From: Kistimonas sp964291505
GTDB lineage: Bacteria > Pseudomonadota > Gammaproteobacteria > Pseudomonadales > Endozoicomonadaceae
Direction of reading: 5' to 3'
DNA length: 64,000 bases
Assembly (NCBI GenBank): GCA_964291505.2
Contig: OZ220216.1
Coordinates: 682,001 to 746,000 of the forward strand
Shown: in pieces, positions 46,658 to 55,697 of the stretch
How positions within the stretch are numbered: position 1 is the stretch's first letter
Layout of the letters: each line of letters begins with the position of its first letter
The notes under the pieces: generated by a model
Database searches by the model: none
Seen by the model: only the letters and a program-made list of their open reading frames with translations
Told to the model about the DNA's origin: nothing
Translations under genes and position numbers: made by a program

Positions 46658-47512
46658 TTAACGATTCCGTTCCAGCAACCACTCGCCAATTTTTGGAAAG
46701 ATTTCGCTTTTCGCCGCACGTCCTCGTATCAGCTGTCCGTGATTGTAATCTTTACTGAAACCCGTGCCCTGTGAGCACACCAGCCATGACTTATCGGTAG
46801 CACCGAAGTGTTCATAAATCTTATGGCAGCCTGATACTGGCGCAATGTCATCGCCGCTTCCCGCAATCATATAGAAAGGAACCTTTAAGCCGGGAAGGGC
46901 CAGCATGTAGTCAAAGCCATCTTCCCCCATCCACTTCTGCTTTAAGTTCCACTTAGCCCACTGGCCTAATAGACGTGTGGGTTCTCCTTCGACAGTACTC
47001 ATGGGAATACACTTCTGAGGAACCTGTCCAAGAATATTGGACACAGCACGTAAATAGTACGCACGAAAACTATGTTTGAACCCTTGTGCGGCATCCGTCG
47101 CTTGTGAGCCGAGGGTCACAATCCCTGCGACTTTTGACTGATGTTCGGGGTTGCGCGCCAGGTACATGATAGGCAAATGACCACCGCCACTATGGGAAAC
47201 CCAATACACCTTCTTCTGACTGGTCATGTCGAGAATACTATTGATGCTGGCTGGCACATCATTGAATGCCGGATACTCAAAGTTCTGCCATTTACTGGAT
47301 GGCTTACTGTGACCATGACCACCCCATTCCAGTAACCAGCAGTCAAAACCAAAAGACGAAAGGTACAAGGCGAGATCTCGCACGGCTTCTGCATTGGAAA
47401 TGGAGCCGTGCGTCACAATGATGGGAACACCCGTTGCCTCTGGATTGAGTAAGCGATGAAGAACAATCTCACCACCGTTTTTCATTGTTATTGTGTGTAG
47501 TTGTTCTTGCAT
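46658..47512 (-). CDS. Alpha/beta hydrolase
   Basis: 284 residues. The oxyanion-hole region is IIVTHGSISNAE, the strand-to-loop LLEWGGHGHS follows, and the nucleophile elbow is SHSGGG. FYMIAGSGDDIAP probably carries the acid and SKDYNHGQLI the catalytic His. There is no signal peptide, so it is cytoplasmic. The pattern is that of an esterase or lipase-like hydrolase. It lies 55 bases after a second alpha/beta hydrolase, in the same direction. Confidence 0.82.
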   Translation of the reverse strand: MQEQLHTITMKNGGEIVLHRLLNPEATGVPIIVTHGSISNAEAVRDLALYLSSFGFDCWLLEWGGHGHSKPSSKWQNFEYPAFNDVPASINSILDMTSQKKVYWVSHSGGGHLPIMYLARNPEHQSKVAGIVTLGSQATDAAQGFKHSFRAYYLRAVSNILGQVPQKCIPMSTVEGEPTRLLGQWAKWNLKQKWMGEDGFDYMLALPGLKVPFYMIAGSGDDIAPVSGCHKIYEHFGATDKSWLVCSQGTGFSKDYNHGQLIRGRAAKSEIFPKIGEWLLERNR

Positions 47513-47567
47513 GATGATTAGCTCATAGGCATTGAGTTGGGTCGCCTCATTAATTGCACTACAGAAC

Positions 47568-48419
47568 TTAGCGAGACAACCACTCAGCCGTTTCAGACCA
47601 TGCCTGCTTATTCATACTTTTTTTGAAGAAACCGAAGTGATCAATGCCTTTCATCTGGTAATCCCTGGGCTGAAGGATTTTTACGTCACTGTCCGCATTT
47701 TTAAACAAAGCTTCCAGCTTATGGACTGCTGGCGGTGGCGCAAACCTTCTATCGTCTGCCATGGCATAAAAGCGCATTTTACCGTTATAGCCGTGGAATC
47801 CGTCACGCAACGGTCGTCCTTCCGGATCAGCGATATACGCTTTCTTACGACCAAAACGACTCCAGTCCCGTGCGACATGGCGAGGAAGATGTTCTGCGCC
47901 CAGCACCCATTTGGGCAAACCGCCGGTGAGTGTATAAAACAGCGGCAGCACACCAAAGAAAAACGCGACGGTTAAAGGACGGTCTTTCAGCGGCCAGTTC
48001 TTCCAGTAAATATGTTGCGAGGCAATGCTCAGAAAATCGGAATAGCGGTTGTTATCTGGCAGAACGCCCAGCAGCTGACCACCAATCGAGTGACCAATAC
48101 CTTTCACTTTCAGCTGGGGATGACGCTGTATAAAGCTTGTCAGCATCGCATCCATATCCCGCTGGCCCCAGTGGAGCATGGTGGGGGCCGGAGAATCACT
48201 GCGAGACTTTTTACTCTCGCCGATCCCCCGAAATTCATAGGTCAGCACCGTAAAACCCTGCTCGCATAAAAACTCTGCATAGGCTTGGTAATACTTACGT
48301 ACGACACCGGTCGCACCGTTGATGATCAAACCGATGTTATTTGAGGTTTCAGGCAGAAACTCTGTGCCAGCAAGGTGATACCCGTCGTCCGTTTCGATCG
48401 TTATATTTTTTATATTCAT
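47568..48419 (-). CDS. Alpha/beta hydrolase
   Basis: 283 residues. LIINGATGVVRKYYQAYAEFL is the oxyanion region, LTYEFRGIGES precedes the nucleophile elbow GHSIGG, and GIDHFGFF near the C terminus holds the probable catalytic His. It begins MNIKNITIETDDGYHLAGT at 48419; the longer frame to 48494 lacks family resemblance. Similar to serine-hydrolase proteins called YbgA/BAAT-like esterases, substrate unknown. It forms a probable operon with the hydrolase that follows; the two are not close copies. Confidence 0.8.
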   Translation of the reverse strand: MNIKNITIETDDGYHLAGTEFLPETSNNIGLIINGATGVVRKYYQAYAEFLCEQGFTVLTYEFRGIGESKKSRSDSPAPTMLHWGQRDMDAMLTSFIQRHPQLKVKGIGHSIGGQLLGVLPDNNRYSDFLSIASQHIYWKNWPLKDRPLTVAFFFGVLPLFYTLTGGLPKWVLGAEHLPRHVARDWSRFGRKKAYIADPEGRPLRDGFHGYNGKMRFYAMADDRRFAPPPAVHKLEALFKNADSDVKILQPRDYQMKGIDHFGFFKKSMNKQAWSETAEWLSR

Positions 48420-48728
48420 AGGTACTGCTGTTGTTGATCTACATCTGGAGCGGTTAGGGTGAATGTCTTGGCATGCTGAGTCAACAGGCGGCAATGGCGC
48501 TATTACTCATCGGCCGCTTGATCCGCTAAATGCTGAGTGCATGATTTTGTATCGAAGTGACGTATAACAATCTGCAAGCCGATGAGTGCTAACTGTTAGC
48601 AAAAGCCGTGGAAAGCAGCCTTACGTGATCGGGAATATTCTGTATTACGATGAATGAGGCTAATATAATGTTGAAGGCTCGCGAACTACAAAGCTCGCGA
48701 GCCTTTCAAAACTGACAGGAACGGCAAG
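48420..48728. other. Intergenic region, 309 bp
   Basis: Holds the promoter of the hydrolase pair and the terminator of the PLP-enzyme operon (hairpin at 48674-48705). No coding frame seen. Confidence 0.45.
48674..48705 (-). terminator. Terminator hairpin after the SCP2-like gene
   Basis: AAGGCTCGCGA and TCGCGAGCCTT pair over 11 bp around a 10-base loop, 24 bases past the SCP2-like stop. Confidence 0.7.
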
Positions 48729-49076
48729 TTATGCAGCAATCTCCGTAAACCAAAGCGCATCCTGAAAATTCCCTTTAATCACAAGATCCCCTTTGCCCAT
48801 GGCGGAGAACGTATCCAGCTCTTCTTTGGAGAGCATGACTTTCAGCGCAGTATCCTTGTCCGACCATATCAGTTCCACCGTCGCGTTTTTGCTTCCGCCG
48901 GGATGGAACAAGACCCTATTGCGCCGAAAGATATACGTGTGGCTGTGCTTGCCATCGGCCGTCCGGATCACAACCGTCCGGTTGATATAGCGAATCTTTT
49001 TCCGAAACGTTTTATTGAATAACGCGCTGGCCATCAGTTTGAAACCAAGGGCGATTAGCAGCAGTGTCATCTTCAT
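48729..49076 (-). CDS. SCP2-like small protein
   Basis: 115 residues. An N-terminal hydrophobic segment (TLLLIALGFKLMASALF) precedes a basic and then SCP2-like beta-alpha region: TVVIRTADGKHSHTYIF, ATVELIWSDKDTALKVM and DLVIKGNFQDALWF. The SCP2 fold binds lipids or sterols. It starts 15 bases after the PLP-enzyme stop with GGAGGG before its ATG, so the pair is one operon. The family call is moderate because the match is short. Confidence 0.62.
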   Translation of the reverse strand: MKMTLLLIALGFKLMASALFNKTFRKKIRYINRTVVIRTADGKHSHTYIFRRNRVLFHPGGSKNATVELIWSDKDTALKVMLSKEELDTFSAMGKGDLVIKGNFQDALWFTEIAA

Positions 49077-49091
49077 GGCAATGTCCCTCCG

Positions 49092-50372
49092 CTACATCCA
49101 GGGTTTGAGATTCTCAATGGAAATCTCGCCTGCTTTGACCAACGGAATGACCTCTGCAAGATCCCTCACAAACGTATCGACGACGTCATCCGTCACCGGA
49201 TCCAGTACGATTTTAAGTGCCGGCGGCTGAAAGGAAGGCAGGCAATAGGATTGGCGCTCAAACAGGCCGCCCATTACCGCGAATAAATCCAGCCCCTTCT
49301 CCAGACGAATTGTCATCGTGCAGAGGTCTGAGGGGAAGCATTCCACGCCGTCGATGGCACTGATTTTTTCAAGGTAGCGTTGTTTCACTTCCATCGAACG
49401 CCTGGCCAATGCCAGGTAACCTTCTTCACCCAGGAACTTCATCACCGCCCAGGCCGAGGCAATGGGGCCTGCAGAGGTTGTGCCGGTTATGGCTTCGGTG
49501 GAATACAAACCGTCGGGCCAGTCACTGGCGGAACAACAGTAATATTGCTCCCACTCCTTGTTGCGGAAGGTGATAGACGATAACGGCTTGGCACTATAGC
49601 CGTGCTTATGGAGATCCGCCGAGATCGAGCGCACCCCCGGCACCCTGAAATCCCAGACCGGCAGCGCCTGCCCCAGCTTTTCGGCAAACGGCGACTGAAA
49701 CCCACCAAGGCAACCGTCCACATGCATCCACACATTGTGTTTTTCTGCGAGCGAGCCTAATGCGGGAATGTCATCAAACAAGCCGTAAGGCCAGCAGGGC
49801 GCTGAACCGGCGATAAGAATCGTGTTCTTGTTGATGGCTTTTTCCATGGCGGCGACATCAGCGCGATAATCATCGCTCAGGGGAATGCGCTTGATCTCAA
49901 TGCTGGCGTATTTACACCATTTGGAAAAGGCTGTGTGAATGGAGTAGGGGACAACGATGTTGGGCTTGAGAATCCCTTTTTCCTGCTGGCCCCATTCCTT
50001 GGCGGCGGCAATGGCCGAGTACAGGCTTTCGGAGCCGCCGGAGGTGAACCTGACCCGGGCATCCTGTGGAAACCGCAGCATCTCCTTGACCATCTGCTTC
50101 ACTTCCAGGCCCATCTTCGTGCAGCCGGGCAGGAGTTCTTTGTAGAGGTAATTCCGCCTTAAAAACATCCGGTTGGCATCTTTGGCGATCTCGGCGGCTT
50201 CCAGATGCGACATCAGGGTGGTCGATTGGATGGTGTTGTGGGAATAGATGTCGGTGACATCCATGGCGTCGAAATCCGACAGCCGTTGCATGACGTCTTC
50301 TTTCGTTGCCCCTTTGTCGGGAAAGACCTTGCCTTCAAACGCGAGGTCTTGTTCGCCACCGAAATAACCCAT
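49092..50372 (-). CDS. PLP-dependent lyase/decarboxylase, sphingosine-1-phosphate-lyase-like
   Basis: 426 residues. It has FTSGGSESLYSAIAAAK, His146 in SIHTAFSK, Asp219 in MHVDGCLGG and the PLP Lys256 in SISADLHKHGYSAKP. The last motif, with the preceding VRSISADLHKH, is the pattern of sphingosine-1-phosphate lyases and related group II decarboxylases. An S1P lyase or glutamate-decarboxylase-like activity is expected, but the substrate is not certain. A strong AAGGAGGG precedes the ATG. Its partner is the SCP2-like protein downstream. It has no signal peptide or obvious anchor. Confidence 0.82.
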   Translation of the reverse strand: MGYFGGEQDLAFEGKVFPDKGATKEDVMQRLSDFDAMDVTDIYSHNTIQSTTLMSHLEAAEIAKDANRMFLRRNYLYKELLPGCTKMGLEVKQMVKEMLRFPQDARVRFTSGGSESLYSAIAAAKEWGQQEKGILKPNIVVPYSIHTAFSKWCKYASIEIKRIPLSDDYRADVAAMEKAINKNTILIAGSAPCWPYGLFDDIPALGSLAEKHNVWMHVDGCLGGFQSPFAEKLGQALPVWDFRVPGVRSISADLHKHGYSAKPLSSITFRNKEWEQYYCCSASDWPDGLYSTEAITGTTSAGPIASAWAVMKFLGEEGYLALARRSMEVKQRYLEKISAIDGVECFPSDLCTMTIRLEKGLDLFAVMGGLFERQSYCLPSFQPPALKIVLDPVTDDVVDTFVRDLAEVIPLVKAGEISIENLKPWM

Positions 50373-50416
50373 ACCACCCTCCTTATACTTATCTCTCTGG
50401 ATTGTAGGAGGTATGG

Positions 50417-50599
50417 ATGGATCAAAAACTGATCGAAATCAGTAAATGGTACCATGGTGCAGCTATTGGTAATGGAGAAATGAATCTAAGCTTAGCCTTC
50501 AAGGTGCCTGAACATGCAAGCACTGCCAGAAAAGAGCAAAACGCCCAATTTGCAAAAAGACCAGAGTGGAAACGCACGCCCGACGTATTCGTATTTTGA
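50417..50599 (+). CDS. Possible small protein
   Basis: 60 residues, no known family. The ATG at 50417 has an AGGAGG five bases before it, stronger than most genes here, but a second ATG at 50413 competes. The sequence has a mild basic C-terminal half (KRPEWKRTPDVFVF). It is divergent from the PLP-enzyme gene and may be a small gene or a remnant. Confidence 0.35.
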   Translation: MDQKLIEISKWYHGAAIGNGEMNLSLAFKVPEHASTARKEQNAQFAKRPEWKRTPDVFVF

Positions 50600-50612
50600 A
50601 GAACAGCCCATG

Positions 50613-51065
50613 TCAGCCGACTTTTATTCGATATAACTCGTTTATCGGTTTTTCCACAAAGTACTCCCACACATGCTTCAACACAGCATGCTGATTGGGG
50701 AAAGGTGATAACTCCAATGCTTCTTCCAAGGTGCACCACTTATATTCGGTGTGTTCGTGATTGAGTGTTACGGCCTGATCAGGCTCGCACAGGGCGACAA
50801 ATACCGGAATCAATTCAATCACATTCGAGTAAGACGCATAAAACTGCTCGAGAAATTGAGCATTATAGAGTCGAGTGACATTGATTTCCGTTTCCTCCTG
50901 GAACTCGCGAATGATGGACTGCCAACCTGACTCGCCTTCTTCCATTGAGCCTGCCACATGGCACCAAAAGCCACCTTTGACACGCTTCATTAGCAGCATT
51001 TTCATTTGGCCATCAATTTCTGACAATGCTACGCCGGAAACAATCGATGTATTAACTGGAATCAT
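50613..51065 (-). CDS. Nudix hydrolase
   Basis: 150 residues. The Nudix box is present as GSMEEGE then REFQEETEI (GX5EX7REUXEEXGU with the penultimate Gly replaced by Glu). The order of strands around MKMLLMKRVKGGFWCHVAGS and the C-terminal YKWCTLEEALEL resembles NudB-like or dATP-pyrophosphatase types. Cytoplasmic, hydrolysing a nucleoside diphosphate linked to X; the substrate is unknown. AAGG lies seven bases before the ATG. Confidence 0.88.
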   Translation of the reverse strand: MIPVNTSIVSGVALSEIDGQMKMLLMKRVKGGFWCHVAGSMEEGESGWQSIIREFQEETEINVTRLYNAQFLEQFYASYSNVIELIPVFVALCEPDQAVTLNHEHTEYKWCTLEEALELSPFPNQHAVLKHVWEYFVEKPINELYRIKVG

Positions 51066-51165
51066 AGAGGAACCTTACAATGTCGCTTGTCGGCTAACGT
51101 CGACCTAAAAGGCGAGCAGGCTGGTAAGAGAGTCCAGCGCTGCAAGCACTTTTCTGATGGCTTTG

Positions 51166-51987
51166 TCAGATTTGAGGGAGCATATCGCTAATGATCTTCA
51201 GTTCATTCTGATAGGTTTGGAAGTAGCCTGCCGGATATACCTTGTCACTGCCCATTTTTTGTTCAATTTTAGAAAGCTGACGCTTTTGAACATTTGACCA
51301 GTATTCAGCGCGCGCGGTGTCTTTATCGAGCCCCAATGTGCCGTTTCGGAAACCTTCCTCCAACATATTGATGTACACAGTGGCGCTTTCTTCCCCCAGG
51401 GTGTCCCAATACGTTTTGGCTTTTTCATAATCTTTGGCATAGCCACCTTCGCCCAGGTAGTGGAGCATGCCCATGCAGTAGATTGAAAAGTTATCGTTTA
51501 ATGCCGCACCGCTTTTGAGCCATTCAATCGCTTGAGGTTTGTTAATCGTTTTTGTTAAGCCTGATCCGGTGAAAAAGCTATAAGCTAATAGCTGAATCGA
51601 TTCAATGTTGCCTTCTGTTGCTGATTTAGTACGCCACTCTAATGCGCTATCCAGATCAACGGGCGTACCAAAACCGCTGAAGTAGTAAGCTGATAAGGTG
51701 ATATAGGCTTTGGCGTATCCACCCATTGCCGCTTTTTTCATGAGGTTGAACGCTTTAACCGTATCTTGCTGCACGCCGATACCGCGTTCATAGTTTGAAG
51801 CCAGGTTGTATAGCGCCCTGGGATTCCCCGAGTCCGCCCACTCTGTGAGTAAGCGTGTGGCTTTTTCTATCTCCTGGTTTTGATAGGCAGCGTTAATTTT
51901 TTCAGCATAATTTACATCGGCACTCTCATTGGCCAATGCCACAGAGGCAACGAGTGAGATAAAAAATGCTGATACAACTTTGAACAT
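51166..51987 (-). CDS. Sel1-repeat exported protein
   Basis: 273 residues. A Sec signal peptide (VVSAFFISLVASVALA) is followed by about five Sel1-like repeats, for example PRALYNLASNYERGIGV, AKAYITLSAYYFSGFGT and FSIYCMGMLHYLGEGG. Such proteins act as scaffolds in the periplasm or outside the cell and are common in host-interacting bacteria. It is 65 codons per strand away from no obvious partner, so its binding partner is unknown. Confidence 0.8.
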   Translation of the reverse strand: MFKVVSAFFISLVASVALANESADVNYAEKINAAYQNQEIEKATRLLTEWADSGNPRALYNLASNYERGIGVQQDTVKAFNLMKKAAMGGYAKAYITLSAYYFSGFGTPVDLDSALEWRTKSATEGNIESIQLLAYSFFTGSGLTKTINKPQAIEWLKSGAALNDNFSIYCMGMLHYLGEGGYAKDYEKAKTYWDTLGEESATVYINMLEEGFRNGTLGLDKDTARAEYWSNVQKRQLSKIEQKMGSDKVYPAGYFQTYQNELKIISDMLPQI

Positions 51988-52189
51988 TTACTTTTCCAAC
52001 AATGAATGACAAGAGCGATTTTTATCGTAGTGAAGCGACTGGCGTTGAGCCAGATAGGGCGGCACGAAAAGACTATCCCAGCCTCGGAGCGACGGATGCT
52101 AACACGCAGGGAGTCCTATTTGTAGTGATGCTCGGTTGTGGTTATTTTCTCTATCTACAGGCTCGTGTGACGCAGTATCGAAAACAACG

Positions 52190-52224
52190 CAGGCTATTGC
52201 TGGTTTTGAGCAATAGCCTGTTTT
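52190..52224. terminator. Terminator-like hairpin
   Basis: CAGGCTATTGCT and AGCAATAGCCTG (52190-52201, 52209-52220) form a 12-bp stem with a 7-base loop, followed on the plus strand by TTTT. It lies about 115 bases past the SnoaL-like gene's stop on the minus strand and could also stop transcription from the other side. Confidence 0.65.
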
Positions 52225-52336
52225 GATTGGCGCTTTCTTTGAGGATGAGAAAGCGCTGCGGGGTTTCAACGCCGCTTGGCTTTTGTCCTTTGGCCTACCC
52301 ACAACAAAAACCATCAGCGACGAGGGTCAGTATTTC

Positions 52337-52816
52337 TTAGAAAACCCCATTATCGTTGCGAACATTGCCACCGTTCAGCAGCCCATACAACTGCATGGAA
52401 AAACCGATGCCCTGAATGGCATCCCAGTGTTCAACGAGCTGCCCGTTAGCCACCTTCCAGGTATCGATAATATTCATACCCTGCGAGTCATCCCCCCGGT
52501 GTTTGGCTTTCATCGTTGCGTGGGAATGTAAAATCACGGAGTCGCCATCGACATAAACGTGCTTCACCTCGTAGCTGAACTCGGGCGCCATTTTGGTCAG
52601 GTCACTCATGGTTTTCAGGATGCCTTCAATCCCATCGGCAATATTGCGATTGTGCTGTTTGTAGGCGCTGCCTGCATACCGACGTCTGATTTCATCGAAG
52701 TTATGGTCGTTCATCATCAGCTGTACGAACCCGATGACGGCCTCGACATTCTGCCTGTCCTCAACGCTCCAATGCGACTTTGCCAGGGGTTCCAGGTTTA
52801 TTGTTGGTTGTGGCAT
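52337..52816 (-). CDS. SnoaL-like (NTF2-fold) protein
   Basis: 159 residues with the SnoaL/NTF2 pattern: an N-terminal helix (VEAVIGFVQLMMND), YAGSAYKQHNRNIADG with the conserved His, and DGDSVILHSHATMKAKHRG. IIDTWKVANGQLVEHWDAIQ then matches the usual D-x-W/R...HWD ending. The fold is used by small isomerases and cyclases; the reaction is unknown. AAAGGAG precedes the ATG. Divergent from the HxlR-type regulator, which probably controls it. Confidence 0.85.
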   Translation of the reverse strand: MPQPTINLEPLAKSHWSVEDRQNVEAVIGFVQLMMNDHNFDEIRRRYAGSAYKQHNRNIADGIEGILKTMSDLTKMAPEFSYEVKHVYVDGDSVILHSHATMKAKHRGDDSQGMNIIDTWKVANGQLVEHWDAIQGIGFSMQLYGLLNGGNVRNDNGVF

Positions 52817-52870
52817 CTTCCTGCTCCTTTAGCGTCAACGTGTGCGACTCGGTAGTTACTCGGCGATAAC

Positions 52871-52918
52871 TTACTTGTATAATGCAAGTAAATATTATTG
52901 ATTGCAAATTGCAAGTAA
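52871..52918. promoter_or_regulatory. Candidate HxlR operator with overlapping promoter
   Basis: TTACTTG and CAAGTAA (52871-52877, 52885-52891) form a 7-bp inverted repeat whose spacer contains TATAAT (52878-52883). A further TGCAAGTAA at 52910-52918 repeats one half 27 bases on. This lies in the divergent region between the SnoaL-like and HxlR genes, where such regulators bind. Confidence 0.6.
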
Positions 52919-52954
52919 TCTAAGTTTCGAACACAGAGAGAAGAGAGACAGAAT

Positions 52955-53353
52955 ATGCCACGGCGTTCAGACTGCCCCATCGCCAATGTACTGGATTGTG
53001 TCGGCGACAAATGGAGCTTACTGGTCCTTCGGGATCTCCTGTTTTTTGGTAAACAGTCCTATTCCGCACTGCAAAACTCGGATGAGCGGATGGCGACGAA
53101 CATCCTGTCGAGCCGCCTGGAAAAGCTGGAGAACGACGGCTTGATTACCAGGCAGGCCGACCCCGGTGACAAGCGGAAAAAGGTCTATACGCTCACGGAA
53201 GCCGGCAAAGATATGTTGCCGATCATGCTGGAGATGATTGCCTGGAGCAGCCAATACGACCCGGCCACCAATGCGCCCCGGCCACTGGTCAAACGGATCA
53301 AAACTGACCGTGAAAACCTGATCCGGGACTTGTTGAATCGGGTGGAAAGTTAA
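52955..53353 (+). CDS. HxlR-family transcriptional regulator
   Basis: 132 residues. Winged-helix of the HxlR family: CPIANVLDCVGDKWSLLVLRDLLFFGK (Cys early, DKWSLLVLRDL diagnostic), then ILSSRLEKLENDGLITRQ and the wing GDKRKKVYTLTEAGKDMLP. HxlR regulators sense quinones, oxidants or aldehydes, often through the early Cys. It is divergent from the SnoaL-like enzyme, with a palindrome between them. Confidence 0.92.
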   Translation: MPRRSDCPIANVLDCVGDKWSLLVLRDLLFFGKQSYSALQNSDERMATNILSSRLEKLENDGLITRQADPGDKRKKVYTLTEAGKDMLPIMLEMIAWSSQYDPATNAPRPLVKRIKTDRENLIRDLLNRVES

Positions 53354-53452
53354 CGCCTGCGCAAGGGACACAGGTTCTCCCCCGATCCAGTGGTTTTGAT
53401 GTCCACTAAAACGGGGGAGGTTCAGCGTCACCTGGATTTACTTGTTCTGTGC

Positions 53453-55684
53453 CTATATGTACTTATCTAGAATTTTACATTCTATTGGATGAATAGAGCT
53501 TTTTATTTCATTGTTTTTTAAGCGACTGACATCGTATATATCTTCGTATGTTTCACAACCTTTAAAATGATGTGAAAGTTTCTTAACTATCTCATTGGGT
53601 AGACCAGAATCTCTCAAGATTATTTCGTGGTTTTCAGTGGTTCCATATTCAAGCTTAGCTATAACCATATCAAGAGCTATCAATGGTTGGTGTTTTTCTG
53701 TTGCTACAAAGTTGTAAACGTTAGAGAAAGTTTTAAGATACTTGGGCCAGGAAAACTCAAAGTATTTTGACATTAGGTCAAATACATATCTTATGCGTGA
53801 GTTATCATTGGCTCTTGCTCTTTGTACTGTATCTGAGCTTAGAAGCTCTTTAAACGAAGGTGTGTAATAAATATAGTATTTTGTTAGGCCAATCAAAATT
53901 GACTTGCCGACATCTGTATTAAAATTTCTACCTTTGTCATGCTCGGTGAATAAAAAGTCATAGCAACAAGATAAAATATTATCTAAGCAATCTTTTACTG
54001 GTAATTGCTCTCTAAAATAATAGTAATCAAGATTATTTCCGGTTCTCAAATGTTTAATTAACTCTAATTGGCCATCAATTTTTACAAATCTATTTTCTTT
54101 TATGAGTAATGGGTCAATTTTTTGCTCTACAAGTTTATCAGTATATGTATTTAAGAGTTCAGTCTTGGCTTGTGGTATATCATCACTTTCCAATTGAATT
54201 AAAGTTTCTAATGCAGCGTTTGAGTTATCTAGGTATTCAATTTCAACGGATGTTTCTCCATCATCGTCTTCTTGTGTTTCAAGATGAAATACACGACCGA
54301 TGAAATGTTGCATAAACCGTCCGGCACGACCTTCTATGTTTTTTCTGTCTAATGTTTTTAATAGATCACCTGTACCAATTTTTTTGTCGTAAATAACAAC
54401 GTTTTTTGCAGCTGAATTGATACCTTCAGTTAGGGAGGTTGTACAAAAAAGATAATTTAGCCCATTATCACTGCTGTCATTAAATTCATCTACAACTAAA
54501 TCTTGGATATGTCTTGGCATTGCACCATGATGAAAGGCTATTCCGCGTTTGATGCAGGAAATCAGATCCCAATTGGGAGACACAGAGTTTGATAAATAAT
54601 CAATAAGTTCTTTGTTATGAGGTTTTACAGGCCATGTATCCAAAAACTTTTTAGCGGTATCCTCTACATATTGTTTCTGATAACGGTAAATCAAGAATTT
54701 CCCATCAATGGATTCTTCAGAAACTAATCTAAGTAGATTTTTAAATTTATTGCCAATGATTTTGATGGATCCATTTTCTACGGAATGAAGCCCCTTATTT
54801 TTATTGTTGTCTAAGGCATAATAATCCTTTTGAACTATTTCGGTAGAATATTTCTTTAGTTCTACATTAAATTTATCTCTAAAGTTTTTACTAAAATCTG
54901 ATATGTATGGGCCTGCAAGATAGAAATCAGCTTCTGTTTTAGCTAAACGATAGAGAATATCTGAAAAAACTCTAAACCGATCATCATCAAGTTTGAAATC
55001 TACTTTATAGATTTCATCCATTACAAAAAAATCTATTTTGAAATCTGGGTTTTCTTCAAAGAATGCTGACATTCTCTCAGGTGTTAAAACCAAAACATAG
55101 CTTTTTTCTTTATCAATTTTAACTTTTGAAGATTTTGAAATTGTGTACCCTTCAACACTTTTCCTTAACTCTTGATATTGCTCGGAGAGTAGTGAGACCG
55201 TGGGCATTATGAATGCAATATTTTTATAATTGTTATGTAAGATTATTTCTCTAACGATCCTTGTTTTTCCAAAAGATGTTGGAGCACTCACCACTAACCT
55301 TTTGTTTTTTTGAAATGCATCAAATATTTCTTTTTGAGGCCTGGTTAAAGTTGTATTTGTTTTTTGGCTGGTATAGAAGTTTCTTAAAAGGTTGTCTTGT
55401 GGTGAAATATTTGGAATATAGGTTTTATTATTCTTTTCTAGGAGGTTATCATATAGAAATACTCTGGACTTTACGATGCAATCATGTAAAAGCTGTTGTA
55501 CCATTCGATCGTCTGAATTGTAATTGGCAATATGACATATTGCTGAAAGGCATTGGTTATAATCTTGTTCATCTTTTGAGTCAAGTAAGCGATATACATC
55601 AATCAGCAAGGTTTCAAGAGTGTCTGTGCTGATCTTCTTCTTACTTCTAATTTTTTCAATGCCATAGGTTATTTGCTGGTTCAT
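53453..55684 (-). CDS. hamB: Hachiman defence helicase HamB
   Basis: 743 residues, SF2 helicase. Q-like RPQKEIFD at 115-122, Walker A APTSFGKT (134-141), a DEIYK variant of the DEAD box (223-227), GIAFHHGAMPR (381-391), TTSLTEGIN (415-423) and motif VI EGRAGRF (451-457). This helicase next to a DUF1837 HamA is the pair that defines the Hachiman anti-phage system. It starts 13 bases after hamA's stop on the same strand. Very AT-rich compared with the core, as expected of a transferred defence gene. Confidence 0.9.
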   Translation of the reverse strand: MNQQITYGIEKIRSKKKISTDTLETLLIDVYRLLDSKDEQDYNQCLSAICHIANYNSDDRMVQQLLHDCIVKSRVFLYDNLLEKNNKTYIPNISPQDNLLRNFYTSQKTNTTLTRPQKEIFDAFQKNKRLVVSAPTSFGKTRIVREIILHNNYKNIAFIMPTVSLLSEQYQELRKSVEGYTISKSSKVKIDKEKSYVLVLTPERMSAFFEENPDFKIDFFVMDEIYKVDFKLDDDRFRVFSDILYRLAKTEADFYLAGPYISDFSKNFRDKFNVELKKYSTEIVQKDYYALDNNKNKGLHSVENGSIKIIGNKFKNLLRLVSEESIDGKFLIYRYQKQYVEDTAKKFLDTWPVKPHNKELIDYLSNSVSPNWDLISCIKRGIAFHHGAMPRHIQDLVVDEFNDSSDNGLNYLFCTTSLTEGINSAAKNVVIYDKKIGTGDLLKTLDRKNIEGRAGRFMQHFIGRVFHLETQEDDDGETSVEIEYLDNSNAALETLIQLESDDIPQAKTELLNTYTDKLVEQKIDPLLIKENRFVKIDGQLELIKHLRTGNNLDYYYFREQLPVKDCLDNILSCCYDFLFTEHDKGRNFNTDVGKSILIGLTKYYIYYTPSFKELLSSDTVQRARANDNSRIRYVFDLMSKYFEFSWPKYLKTFSNVYNFVATEKHQPLIALDMVIAKLEYGTTENHEIILRDSGLPNEIVKKLSHHFKGCETYEDIYDVSRLKNNEIKSSIHPIECKILDKYI

Positions 55685-55697
55685 ATACTAGCTCCAA

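Noticed and set aside
52002..52226. A 74-codon plus-strand ORF
   Set aside because: It runs through a terminator hairpin (52190-52224), lacks a ribosome-binding site and shows no family pattern.
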